The translations under genes and the position numbers were made by a program. From assembly GCA_030639445.1 (NCBI GenBank), contig DAOWCR010000023.1, forward strand, positions 1 to 11,390: a DNA stretch of 11,390 bases. Reading direction: 5' to 3'. Numbering within the stretch: the first letter of the stretch is position 1; the number at the start of each line of letters is the position of its first letter. Origin of the DNA: Dehalococcoidales bacterium. GTDB taxonomy: Bacteria > Chloroflexota > Dehalococcoidia > Dehalococcoidales > RBG-16-60-22. Of the stretch, positions 6,476 to 11,390 are shown one piece after another. The notes below the pieces were generated by a model, which saw only the letters and a program-made list of their open reading frames with translations, was not told where the DNA came from and ran no database searches.

Positions 6476-6501
6476 CAAAAAACTGCGTGCCGTCTTGGTG
6501 G

Positions 6502-6513
6502 TGTGCTATAATA
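6502..6513 (+). promoter_or_regulatory. nusB-acpP promoter, extended -10
   Basis: TATAAT (6507-6512) is preceded by TG one base upstream (TGcTATAAT), a full extended -10 element that can work without a good -35; the hexamer 17 bases upstream is poor. The predicted start near 6519 leaves about 19 bases before the nusB ATG at 6538. The 12-mer TGTGCTATAATA is repeated exactly at 9396-9407 before the small membrane-protein gene. Confidence 0.65.
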
Positions 6514-6537
6514 TTAACCTGGGTTTCAGAGAAAGTT

Positions 6538-6948
6538 ATGACCGGGATGCGGCGGAAAGCAAGAGCTATTGCCCTTCAGGCCCTGTATGAGGTTGATTCC
6601 GCGGGGCATGGGGTGGCCGAAGTTACCGAGCGTCTTCTGGCGGAGGCGGAAATGCCGGAGGAAAATGATGCTTTTGTCCGCGAGACGGTAAGCCAGGTGG
6701 TCCGGAACCGGGAGGATATTGACGGTACCATCCAGAAGTTTGCCACCGCCTGGCCGGTGGCGCAGATACCGGTAATCGACCGGAATATACTCAGGCTTGC
6801 AATCTTTGAGATTTTATTTGATAATAGAGTGTCAGTTAAAATAGCCATAAATGAGGCGGTGGAACTGGCCAAGAAATTTGGCAGTGATAATTCGCCGAAG
6901 TTTGTTAACGGAGTTCTGGGCTCAGTTAGTGCTCTAACCGATAGATGA
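6538..6948 (+). CDS. nusB: Transcription antitermination factor NusB
   Basis: This 136-residue protein is the expected size for NusB (about 130-145). NusB binds boxA RNA with S10 (NusE) and promotes rRNA antitermination. The N-terminal basic segment MRRKARAIALQALYEVD, the mid-protein VIDRNILRLAIFEILF block, and the tail VSVKIAINEAVELAKKFG followed by SPKFVNGVLG are all diagnostic. I chose the ATG at 6538 because it lies just downstream of the promoter and gives the family length; ATG at 6547 (MRRKAR) is equally plausible, and neither has a strong Shine-Dalgarno sequence. Longer upstream extensions would translate repeat DNA. The next gene, acpP, begins 24 bases after the stop and is probably co-transcribed. 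Confidence 0.94.
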   Translation: MTGMRRKARAIALQALYEVDSAGHGVAEVTERLLAEAEMPEENDAFVRETVSQVVRNREDIDGTIQKFATAWPVAQIPVIDRNILRLAIFEILFDNRVSVKIAINEAVELAKKFGSDNSPKFVNGVLGSVSALTDR

Positions 6949-6972
6949 AAAACCTTGGAAAGGGGGTAGAAA

Positions 6973-7233
6973 GTGGCGACTATCTTTGAGCGAATCAAAC
7001 CATTGATTGTGGAGCAGCTGGGTGTGGAAGAATCGGAGGTGGTATCCACCGCGAGTTTTGTCGAAGATTTGGGCGCTGATTCTCTGGACCTGGTAGAGCT
7101 GATTATGTCTCTGGAAGAGGAGTTTAGCAACCCGAGCCGGAAAGTCGAGATACCGGATGAAGATGCGGAGAAAATAATAACCGTTCAGGATGCGGTTGAC
7201 TATATCAAAGACCAGGGTGTCGAGGACAAGTAG
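6973..7233 (+). CDS. acpP: Acyl carrier protein
   Basis: This 86-residue acyl carrier protein holds growing acyl chains on 4'-phosphopantetheine. The modified serine is S37 in LGADSLDLVELIM, and the sequence is strongly acidic, as in the family. The C-terminal helix EIPDEDAEKI is followed by TVQDAVDYI. Between LEEEF and EIPDED there are about five extra residues (SNPSR) compared with the usual EEFDTEIPDE spacing, placing an insertion in the loop between helix II and helix III. The start is GTG at 6973 after an aaaggggg stretch (6959-6966 region). It lies 24 bases after nusB, in the same transcription unit. No other fatty-acid synthesis gene is in view. Confidence 0.95.
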   Translation: MATIFERIKPLIVEQLGVEESEVVSTASFVEDLGADSLDLVELIMSLEEEFSNPSRKVEIPDEDAEKIITVQDAVDYIKDQGVEDK

Positions 7234-7402
7234 GCAACTTCTCCTGGACGGCCGGTATAGTAATAATAGCTCGACACTATAACCGTGCCGGGCTATTGTC
7301 TATCTCATACTTCCCGTTGACCGCCGTCAGATGGCGGTAAAACACGTTTCATAAAACCACCCGGTAGTTAATTTTGGAACTAACCCCTGAGGAGGTGTTC
7401 GG
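7234..7402 (+). other. acpP-VOC spacer with overlapping alternative stem-loops
   Basis: No gene is visible in this 169-base gap. Two stems share sequence and cannot form together: CGGTATAGT (7253-7261) with ACTATAACCG (7276-7285, one bulge), or AATAGCTCG (7265-7273) with CGGGCTATT (7289-7297, one G-U pair). A third hairpin is ACCGCC (7320-7325) with GGCGGT (7333-7338). None is followed by a clean U-run, so terminator function is uncertain. The end of the gap has the strong site gaggagg (7389-7395) for the next gene. Confidence 0.45.
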
Positions 7403-7792
7403 ATGCCCAAGTACTGGTTTGACCATGTACACCTGGTCAGCCCCGACCCCGTTAAGACCACCGAATTTTACGAAAAGGCTTTTGGCGCCAAAGATGAAGG
7501 TATTCAAGAGCTGGCCGGCGGGCGCATCCTTGCCTCCGTCGGACTTGATGGGATGTCAATCAAGGCCACGCCACCGAGAGATGTACCGCTGGTGCCCAAT
7601 ACGCTACCCGGCGGCTGCGGCCTGGAGCATTTCGGGTTGAGGACCGATAACCTGGAAGTCGCCGTAGCCGAGCTTAAAGCGAAGGGATTAAGGTTCGTCA
7701 AGGAGATAACCGAGATAAACCCCCAAACCAGGATAGCCTTTTTCCTCAGCCCGGAAGATATCCTGGTGGAGCTTCTGGAAACCGGCGGTTGA
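7403..7792 (+). CDS. VOC-fold (glyoxalase / methylmalonyl-CoA epimerase-like) protein
   Basis: This 129-residue protein has two beta-alpha-beta-beta-beta halves, as in the vicinal oxygen chelate superfamily (glyoxalase I, extradiol dioxygenases, methylmalonyl-CoA epimerase, fosfomycin resistance proteins). H8 in FDHVHLV, H76 in LEHFGLRTD and E123 in ILVELLE are the likely metal ligands, in the expected spacing for each half; the fourth position in the first half falls near M51 and is not an obvious ligand. PVKTTEFYEKAFGAK is the typical first helix. The start ATG at 7403 has gaggaggtg seven bases upstream. It lies 169 bases after acpP and may be transcribed separately. I cannot name the substrate; methylmalonyl-CoA epimerase or a lactoylglutathione-lyase-like role are candidates only. 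Confidence 0.85.
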   Translation: MPKYWFDHVHLVSPDPVKTTEFYEKAFGAKDEGIQELAGGRILASVGLDGMSIKATPPRDVPLVPNTLPGGCGLEHFGLRTDNLEVAVAELKAKGLRFVKEITEINPQTRIAFFLSPEDILVELLETGG

Positions 7793-7825
7793 CTTTAAAA
7801 CGGAATCACCCTTTGTCGGCTCACC

Positions 7826-7852
7826 TCCGGACCTTCTTTAGGAAGGAACGGA
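7826..7852. terminator. Possible bidirectional stem-loop between convergent VOC and amidohydrolase genes
   Basis: TCCG-ga-CCTTC (7826-7836) can pair with GAAGG-aa-CGGA (7842-7852) around a 5-base loop, with a symmetric two-base internal mismatch. It overlaps the amidohydrolase stop codon and lies 33 bases after the VOC stop. No T-tract is present on either side, so termination is only a guess from position. Confidence 0.3.
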
Positions 7853-9175
7853 CAGCTGGAACAGGGCCGCCGGATTGTCCCTTAATATTTTCCCCGCCAG
7901 GGCGATGGCTTCATCTTCTGCCATGTAGCCTTCGGCAACCTTCTCGGAGAGGACACGGGCCACCACCTGCCGCGCCATGCGGGCGTGTCCGTAAGCCATT
8001 TCCACGGTAATCGCGTCTCCGCCGTAAGCCATTATCTTGTTGCCCGGGACGGTCTCAATCAGCTCGTGGAGGAGGCGCCGGCCTATCTCCGGTGAGATAA
8101 TATGCACCCAGCAGAGGTCGGCATAAACGTTGGCGAAGTTCTTGGCCAGTGTGGCCCACTCGTGAATGTAGGGGTAGCCCCCGTGAAACAGGTCGAATTT
8201 TGCCTCGCGGTACTCGATGAAGAGGTTAATCAGGTGGGTGGGGTTGGCGTTGGTAATGATGTTCTCGTTCCCTTCCTGGAGGCCGGTATGTATCTGGAGG
8301 GGCAGTCCCGTCTCAATAGCCGCCCGTATCACCTGGTGCATCATGTAGTCCTGGAGCGGTTTGGCCTCAAGCCACGAGACGCCCTCGCCCAAGTGCCGGG
8401 CCATCCGGTTGAAGGTAACCTCGGCCTCGTTCCGGGATACCTTGTCGTATTGCAGGGTGCGGTCATAGGCCAGGCCGCTCTTGATACCCACCACGCCACC
8501 GGCCACGTATTTTTCCAGGGCGGTCCGCATTGCCCTGGCCAGGTCGTCCAGGGAGTGTATCGCCATTCCCGATTCTTCTTCCAGGGAGACGAGGTCCCGC
8601 CGGGACTGCGCGATGATGAAATGGTCCAGGCGCATTACCGGGGCAAACAGCTCCCGGTCCACATCGGTGATTTGCGCATCGAGGATGGACACGGCGATAT
8701 TGGCCTTTTCCTTCATGACGTGGCGGTACCAGCCGGGCCGCCGTGAGTCGGCAATTGCCCTGGAGAGCTGGCGGTAGGTATCACCGTTCAGGTCGTCAAT
8801 GCCGAACAGTTCTTTAATGGCAATAAGCGTCTGTTTGGCGTAGGCGGTGTTGCGTATCGCCTCCCAGAAGGGCGCTATGGCCTGCCACCGTTCCTCCAGG
8901 GTCATGTCGGTGCGCTCCGGCTCCGGGATGACCCGGTGCAGTTTCATGCGCTTTATATGGGCCAGCCGGTAATGGTGCATCGGGAGGCGGGCGGCCTCCA
9001 TCAGGCGCGGCGGCATCCCCGCCGATACCAGGTCGCTGGTATTGTAGTGGGCGAAGAGGTAGCCGAAGTCCACGGCGTACTGGTCCCGTTCCGCTTCGGG
9101 CATGATGTGCTCGTGGGTGTCTACCAGGGAGATTTCTTCTACCGCTGATTTTATCCGCTGATTAATCCGTTCCAT
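7838..9175 (-). CDS. Amidohydrolase superfamily protein (Amidohydro_2 / uronate isomerase-like TIM barrel)
   Basis: This 445-residue metal-dependent TIM-barrel protein has DTHEH (19-23, ligands H21 and H23), GVVGIKSGLAYDR (228-239, K232 in the central strand), LQIHTG (H296), LFHGGYP (H331) and AYGGDA (D387), in the order expected for barrel strands 1, 4, 5, 6 and 8 of the amidohydrolase superfamily. The C-terminal DNPAALF matches the closing motif of Amidohydro_2 and uronate isomerase relatives. I see no signal peptide or membrane segment, so it is probably cytoplasmic. The start ATG (complement of 9173-9175) has aaaggag five bases upstream. The substrate is unknown: decarboxylase, lactonase, amide hydrolase and isomerase activities all occur in this fold. 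It is transcribed alone from its own probable promoter; the next - strand gene upstream is an aminotransferase almost 700 bases away. Confidence 0.85.
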   Translation of the reverse strand: MERINQRIKSAVEEISLVDTHEHIMPEAERDQYAVDFGYLFAHYNTSDLVSAGMPPRLMEAARLPMHHYRLAHIKRMKLHRVIPEPERTDMTLEERWQAIAPFWEAIRNTAYAKQTLIAIKELFGIDDLNGDTYRQLSRAIADSRRPGWYRHVMKEKANIAVSILDAQITDVDRELFAPVMRLDHFIIAQSRRDLVSLEEESGMAIHSLDDLARAMRTALEKYVAGGVVGIKSGLAYDRTLQYDKVSRNEAEVTFNRMARHLGEGVSWLEAKPLQDYMMHQVIRAAIETGLPLQIHTGLQEGNENIITNANPTHLINLFIEYREAKFDLFHGGYPYIHEWATLAKNFANVYADLCWVHIISPEIGRRLLHELIETVPGNKIMAYGGDAITVEMAYGHARMARQVVARVLSEKVAEGYMAEDEAIALAGKILRDNPAALFQLSVPS

Positions 9176-9377
9176 GGCGGCTCCTTTCTACGGGGCGAAT
9201 ACTGGCCTGGCGGTTAATTCGGGCGTACCGCCAAATCAATAACCAACCTGCGGTAGGATTATATCACCCGGGGGCAGGCCCGGTAAACAATGGGGGCCGG
9301 GAATGATGAGCCCGGTAGTTTAAAAAATTGAGCCAGATTGTTACGAAAAATGAACTAAAAATGGGGTAAAAAATAAT
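9176..9377. other. Divergent intergenic region upstream of the amidohydrolase
   Basis: No gene is seen here. It contains the amidohydrolase leader, with a 7-bp hairpin TGGCGGT (9208-9214) and ACCGCCA (9227-9233), the amidohydrolase -10 element (9258-9266), a CCCGG-rich stretch (about 9267-9316) with a CCGGG/CCCGG stem, and an A/T-rich run leading to the promoter of the divergent small gene. Confidence 0.6.
9258..9266 (-). promoter_or_regulatory. Probable amidohydrolase promoter, extended -10
   Basis: On the - strand this reads TGaTATAAT, a complete extended -10 element. A modest -35, TTTACC (9282-9287), lies 18 bases upstream. Transcription would start near 9251, giving a leader of about 75 bases with the GGCGGT/ACCGCC hairpin before the aaaggag site. 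Confidence 0.5.
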
Positions 9378-9406
9378 TTGCATCATGAAATTCAATGTGC
9401 TATAAT
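9378..9406 (+). promoter_or_regulatory. Strong sigma70/A-type promoter of the small membrane-protein unit
   Basis: TTGCAT (9378-9383), a 17-base spacer and TATAAT (9401-9406), with an additional extended -10 TG (9398-9399), make this the best promoter match in the window. The predicted start is near 9413, about 200 bases upstream of the 53-codon gene at 9616. It faces away from the amidohydrolase. Confidence 0.72.
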
Positions 9407-9412
9407 AACAAT

Positions 9413-9615
9413 GTACCCTGATACGTAATTATCTGCCCGCAGGGCGGGCATTAGGTGGGATAGATGGCGGGTGGAACTTAATTCGCCCCGGTTTTTATTA
9501 CTCCGGCTCCCGCATATGCTCTAAATCCTCTGTCTGCTGGCTTCACGGGCAAAGTATCTGGCTTGCTTTTAGCTACGGGGTATCTACCCGTGTCTATTTT
9601 GAGAAAGGAGGTTAA
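9413..9615 (+). promoter_or_regulatory. Long structured 5' leader, candidate cis-regulatory RNA
   Basis: About 200 bases lie between the predicted transcription start and the ATG, with no ORF of note. A perfect 7-bp hairpin, TGCCCGC (9434-9440) and GCGGGCA (9444-9450), is near the 5' end. Close to the gene, CCCGT(G) (9587-9592) can pair either with ACGGG (9575-9579, 7-base loop) or with CACGGG (9544-9549), so two exclusive folds exist. The near-hairpin is followed by gtctatttt and then directly by the ribosome-binding site, a layout seen in terminator- or sequestration-type leaders. I do not recognise a known riboswitch class. Confidence 0.4.
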
Positions 9616-9777
9616 ATGGAGGAAGAAGAAGTAGCCAAACAAAGGTGGCACGTCATGAGTGTCACCGAGAAATTTTTCACGGTAGTGATAATGGCGTCTC
9701 TGGCCATCGGGTTCGGTTTGCTGGTTCTGGAAGCCAGTGGCCTGGCCATACTACCGGGAATCCTGGGTTCCCTTTAA
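9616..9777 (+). CDS. Small single-span membrane protein, 53 residues, unknown function
   Basis: This short frame has every sign of being translated: aaaggaggt (9604-9612) four bases before the ATG, a strong promoter upstream and an intrinsic terminator 36 bases after the TAA. The protein begins with four glutamates (MEEEEVAK), then a short polar/basic stretch (QRWHVMSVTEK), then about 30 hydrophobic residues from F20 to near the C-terminus (FFTVVIMASLAIGFGLLVLE, then ASGLAILPGILGSL). I infer one transmembrane helix at roughly 20-39, with the acidic N-terminus probably cytoplasmic and a short hydrophobic tail. I recognise no family. Its neighbours are the divergent amidohydrolase and the convergent aminotransferase, so it forms its own unit. 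Possibilities include a small regulator or accessory subunit of a membrane complex; nothing in the sequence decides. Confidence 0.72.
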   Translation: MEEEEVAKQRWHVMSVTEKFFTVVIMASLAIGFGLLVLEASGLAILPGILGSL

Positions 9778-9812
9778 CCGGGATCCGGGAAAAAGCTTCA
9801 ATGAAGGTGTGG

Positions 9813-9844
9813 GCCCTGAATATATTCGGGGCTTTTCCTTTTTT
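9813..9844 (+). terminator. Intrinsic terminator of the small membrane-protein unit
   Basis: GCCCTGAA (9813-9820) pairs with TTCGGGGC (9825-9832; one G-U pair) across a TATA loop and is followed by TTTTCCTTTTTT (9833-9844). This is a classic Rho-independent terminator on the + strand. It lies between the small gene and the 3' end of the convergent aminotransferase gene. Confidence 0.85.
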
Positions 9845-9869
9845 AAAAGCGATGATACTGAATCTACGG

Positions 9870-11204
9870 TCAAGGTGCCAGGTCCTGCGGTTTGAGCTCG
9901 GACAGCACCGAATATAATATATCAAGCCCGCGCTCGGATTCTTCCCGGGTAATGGTGCATGGGGGACTGTAGCCCAGCCGATTGCTGACCACTCGCAATA
10001 AGGCCCCTTTCTCCACACCGCGTCTTTGTATTATATCGGTTAGTCCGGGGCCGGGCATGCCTCTGGTTTTCTTGTCGGTCACAATCTCCACGGCGAGCAT
10101 TAGACCCAGCCCGTCCACCACCCCCACGTGGGGCAGAGAAAGGAACTCTTTTTCCATCCGGCTACGGGCGAGCTGCCCCACCTGAGCCACGTGCTCCGGG
10201 ATACGTTCTTTGACGTATATATCCACGCACTTGCTGGCCATGGCGCAGCATATCGGATTGCCTGATTCGGTGGAGCCGGCCGGGAAGAACTGCCCGGACA
10301 GCGCTTCAAAAATCTCACCGGAGACGGCCAGCGCGCCGAAGGGGAGATAGCCGGCGACGATTCCTTTGGAGAGACACATCATATCCGGCACCACGTTCCA
10401 GTGCTCGATGGCGAACATTTTGCCAGTGCGGGCAAATCCGGTCATAACCTCGTCGTTAATGTACAAAACATCGTATTTGCGGCAAATTTCCCGGACCATC
10501 GGGAAGTACTCGGGGGGTGGGGCCATAAAGCCGGCGGCTCCCTGTTCCGGTTCGGCGATAAAGGCGGCCACGCTGTCCTTCCCCTCGTTTTCAATGGTGT
10601 ATTCCAGGAACCTGGCGCACTGCAGGCCGCAGCCGGGATATTCCTTGTCAAAGGCGCAGCGGTAGCAGTAATAGGTGGGTATGTGAATGTGGCCGGGCAC
10701 CGGCGGCATTTCCTCAATAATTCCCTTGGCCAGGTTGGTGGCTCTGGCCACACCGCGGCTCGTGCCGTGGTAGGCGTTACGCAGGCTTATGATTTTATAC
10801 TTTCTGGCCCCTTTCACCTTCCAGTACAGGTTGGCCACCCGGAACGCGCTGTCTACCGTATCAGCGCCGGTCTGGGTCCACAGAAAGTGGTCCAGTCCCC
10901 CGGGCAGGATGGTGGCCAGCTTTTGGGCCAGCTCGATGCTGGGCAGGTTGGCAAAGCCGCGCAGGATGAAGGAAAAGGCCAGCCGGTCCATTTGTTCTTT
11001 GGCGGCCTCAAGCACGTCCCGGCGGTTATGCCCCAGGTTCACATTGATGGCCTGGGCGCTTAAGTCCATCAACATTTTACCGCTGGTGTCTTTGAGCATA
11101 ACGCCATCGGCGCTCTCAATGACGAAGCCCTGGTTCTTCTTCACGGGTGCCAGGCCGTGCAGCAGGTGTTCGTTATCATACTTTAATAGCTCTTCGGTGT
11201 GCAT
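9870..11204 (-). CDS. Class III (PLP-dependent) aminotransferase
   Basis: This 444-residue fold-type I aminotransferase belongs to the omega-amino-acid / 4-aminobutyrate group, which moves an amino group to a keto acid using PLP. D251 in YINDEVMTGFARTG binds the pyridine nitrogen, and K280 in CLSKGI forms the PLP aldimine. AGSTESGNPICCA (309-321) is the phosphate-loop region supplied across the dimer. The usual GSEA/GAEA segment reads TGADTVDSA (112-120). A cysteine-rich insert (C180, C183, C192, C196; YYCYRCAFDKEYPGCGLQC) resembles a YRCPF...CG..C segment seen in some omega-aminotransferases. The ATG start (complement of 11202-11204) has ggaggt four bases upstream. dnaN lies 56 bases upstream on the same strand. 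The substrate cannot be named; GABA, beta-alanine, putrescine and related amines are candidates. Confidence 0.92.
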   Translation of the reverse strand: MHTEELLKYDNEHLLHGLAPVKKNQGFVIESADGVMLKDTSGKMLMDLSAQAINVNLGHNRRDVLEAAKEQMDRLAFSFILRGFANLPSIELAQKLATILPGGLDHFLWTQTGADTVDSAFRVANLYWKVKGARKYKIISLRNAYHGTSRGVARATNLAKGIIEEMPPVPGHIHIPTYYCYRCAFDKEYPGCGLQCARFLEYTIENEGKDSVAAFIAEPEQGAAGFMAPPPEYFPMVREICRKYDVLYINDEVMTGFARTGKMFAIEHWNVVPDMMCLSKGIVAGYLPFGALAVSGEIFEALSGQFFPAGSTESGNPICCAMASKCVDIYVKERIPEHVAQVGQLARSRMEKEFLSLPHVGVVDGLGLMLAVEIVTDKKTRGMPGPGLTDIIQRRGVEKGALLRVVSNRLGYSPPCTITREESERGLDILYSVLSELKPQDLAP

Positions 11205-11240
11205 AGTTACCTCCCTCTTACCGCCGTATCAAAGTTTAAA

Positions 11241-11260
11241 GTATAACCCGATGGGTTTAC
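11241..11260 (-). terminator. Stem-loop directly after dnaN, weak terminator candidate
   Basis: On the - strand GTAAACCC and GGGTTATAC pair (8 bp with one bulged A) around an ATC loop, starting at the base after the dnaN TGA. The following bases, TTTAAACTTTG, are T-rich but broken. The distal arm also contains TATACT (11240-11245), which could be a -10 box for the aminotransferase, although no -35 is convincing. Confidence 0.4.
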
Positions 11261-11390
11261 TCACCACTGGACAAACATCGGCATGATGACGTGGAGGTAG
11301 TTATCCGAGCCTACCGGGCGGAGAACCCCGGGACTGGAAGGATTGGTGGTTTCCAGGGCCACCTGCGCCTCGTGGAGCACGCTGAGCACG
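11261..11390 (-). CDS. dnaN: DNA polymerase III sliding clamp (beta subunit), C-terminal fragment
   Basis: Only the last 42 codons are in the window; the gene enters from the right edge and stops with TGA (complement of 11261-11263). The visible end contains NPSSPGVLRPV and then YLHVIMPMFVQW. The VIMPM strand with the preceding NPSSP segment is the characteristic C-terminus of the beta clamp, the ring that tethers the replicative polymerase to DNA. The match is short but specific. The aminotransferase follows 56 bases downstream on the same strand, so read-through is possible unless the stem-loop between them terminates. Confidence 0.85.
   Translation of the reverse strand, partial: VLSVLHEAQVALETTNPSSPGVLRPVGSDNYLHVIMPMFVQW

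Larger units (their letters stand above)
6103..6537. other. nadK-nusB divergent intergenic region: promoters plus repeat array
   Basis: This 435-base stretch separates divergent nadK and nusB, and I see no convincing gene in it. From left to right it holds the nadK promoter (about 6127-6160), a 10-bp imperfect stem with a large loop (GAAGGAT 6199-6205, ATCCTTC 6230-6236), the opposed G-rich module arrays (about 6246-6475), and the nusB promoter (6502-6513). An open frame runs from 6367 into nusB, but its first 57 codons are a translation of the repeat modules (low-complexity, Gly/Lys/Asn-rich) and do not look like protein. Confidence 0.75.

Noticed and set aside
6367..6537. 57-codon N-terminal extension of NusB
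   Set aside because: It translates the repeat modules and the promoter, is upstream of the predicted transcription start, and would make NusB far longer than the family.
8102..8746. 214-codon + strand frame opposite the amidohydrolase
   Set aside because: It is antisense to a gene with clear motifs; low-complexity Val/Gly/His content fits a shadow frame.
9468..9500. T-box-like GGGTGGAAC ... TCGCCCC in the leader of the small gene
   Set aside because: The resemblance to the GGGTGGNACCGCG antiterminator is partial, there is too little upstream leader for a Stem I with specifier loop, and the downstream gene is not an amino-acid gene.
9645..9917. 90-codon + strand frame overlapping the 53-codon gene
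   Set aside because: It is out of frame with the well-placed ribosome-binding site, runs through the intrinsic terminator and has no recognisable protein character.

Overview
This window looks like chromosomal DNA from an anaerobic, moderately GC-rich bacterium. My best guess is a Dehalococcoidia-type Chloroflexota. That rests on remembered family resemblance and gene order (IPMI/aconitase small subunit - isocitrate DH - malate DH - two-subunit class I fumarase - HIT), not on a search. Most genes are housekeeping genes, and I see no phage, transposase, CRISPR array, tRNA or rRNA.

Layout. (1) Positions 1-4252, + strand: a compact run of central-carbon genes, made of the 3' part of an aconitase/IPM-dehydratase small subunit, isocitrate dehydrogenase, malate dehydrogenase, fumarase alpha and beta, and a HIT protein. 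Gaps are short except for a 119-nt mdh-fumarase gap that carries a repeat element. The first five genes cover steps between citrate/isocitrate and fumarate/malate/oxaloacetate. (2) Positions 4249-6102, - strand: NAD kinase, a GNAT acetyltransferase resembling short ArgA, and an ADP-ribose-type Nudix hydrolase, nearly touching one another and convergent with the HIT gene by a 4-nt overlap. (3) Positions 6103-6537: divergent intergenic region with a nadK promoter, two opposed sets of degenerate ~30-nt G-rich modules around a palindrome, and an extended -10 promoter for nusB. (4) Positions 6538-7792, + strand: nusB, acpP, then a VOC-fold protein after a structured 169-nt spacer. (5) Positions 7838-9175, - strand: a TIM-barrel amidohydrolase. 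(6) Positions 9176-9869: a divergent intergenic region and a self-contained + strand unit with a strong sigma70/A-like promoter, a ~200-nt structured leader, a 53-codon membrane-protein gene and an intrinsic terminator. (7) Positions 9870-11390, - strand: a class III aminotransferase and, upstream of it, the last 42 codons of dnaN.

The points that most deserve a second look are the small membrane-protein unit with its leader, the repeat family shared by the mdh-fumarase and nadK-nusB gaps, and the fumarase alpha gene, which has no ordinary start codon where its conserved N-terminus begins and lies directly against a repeat copy.
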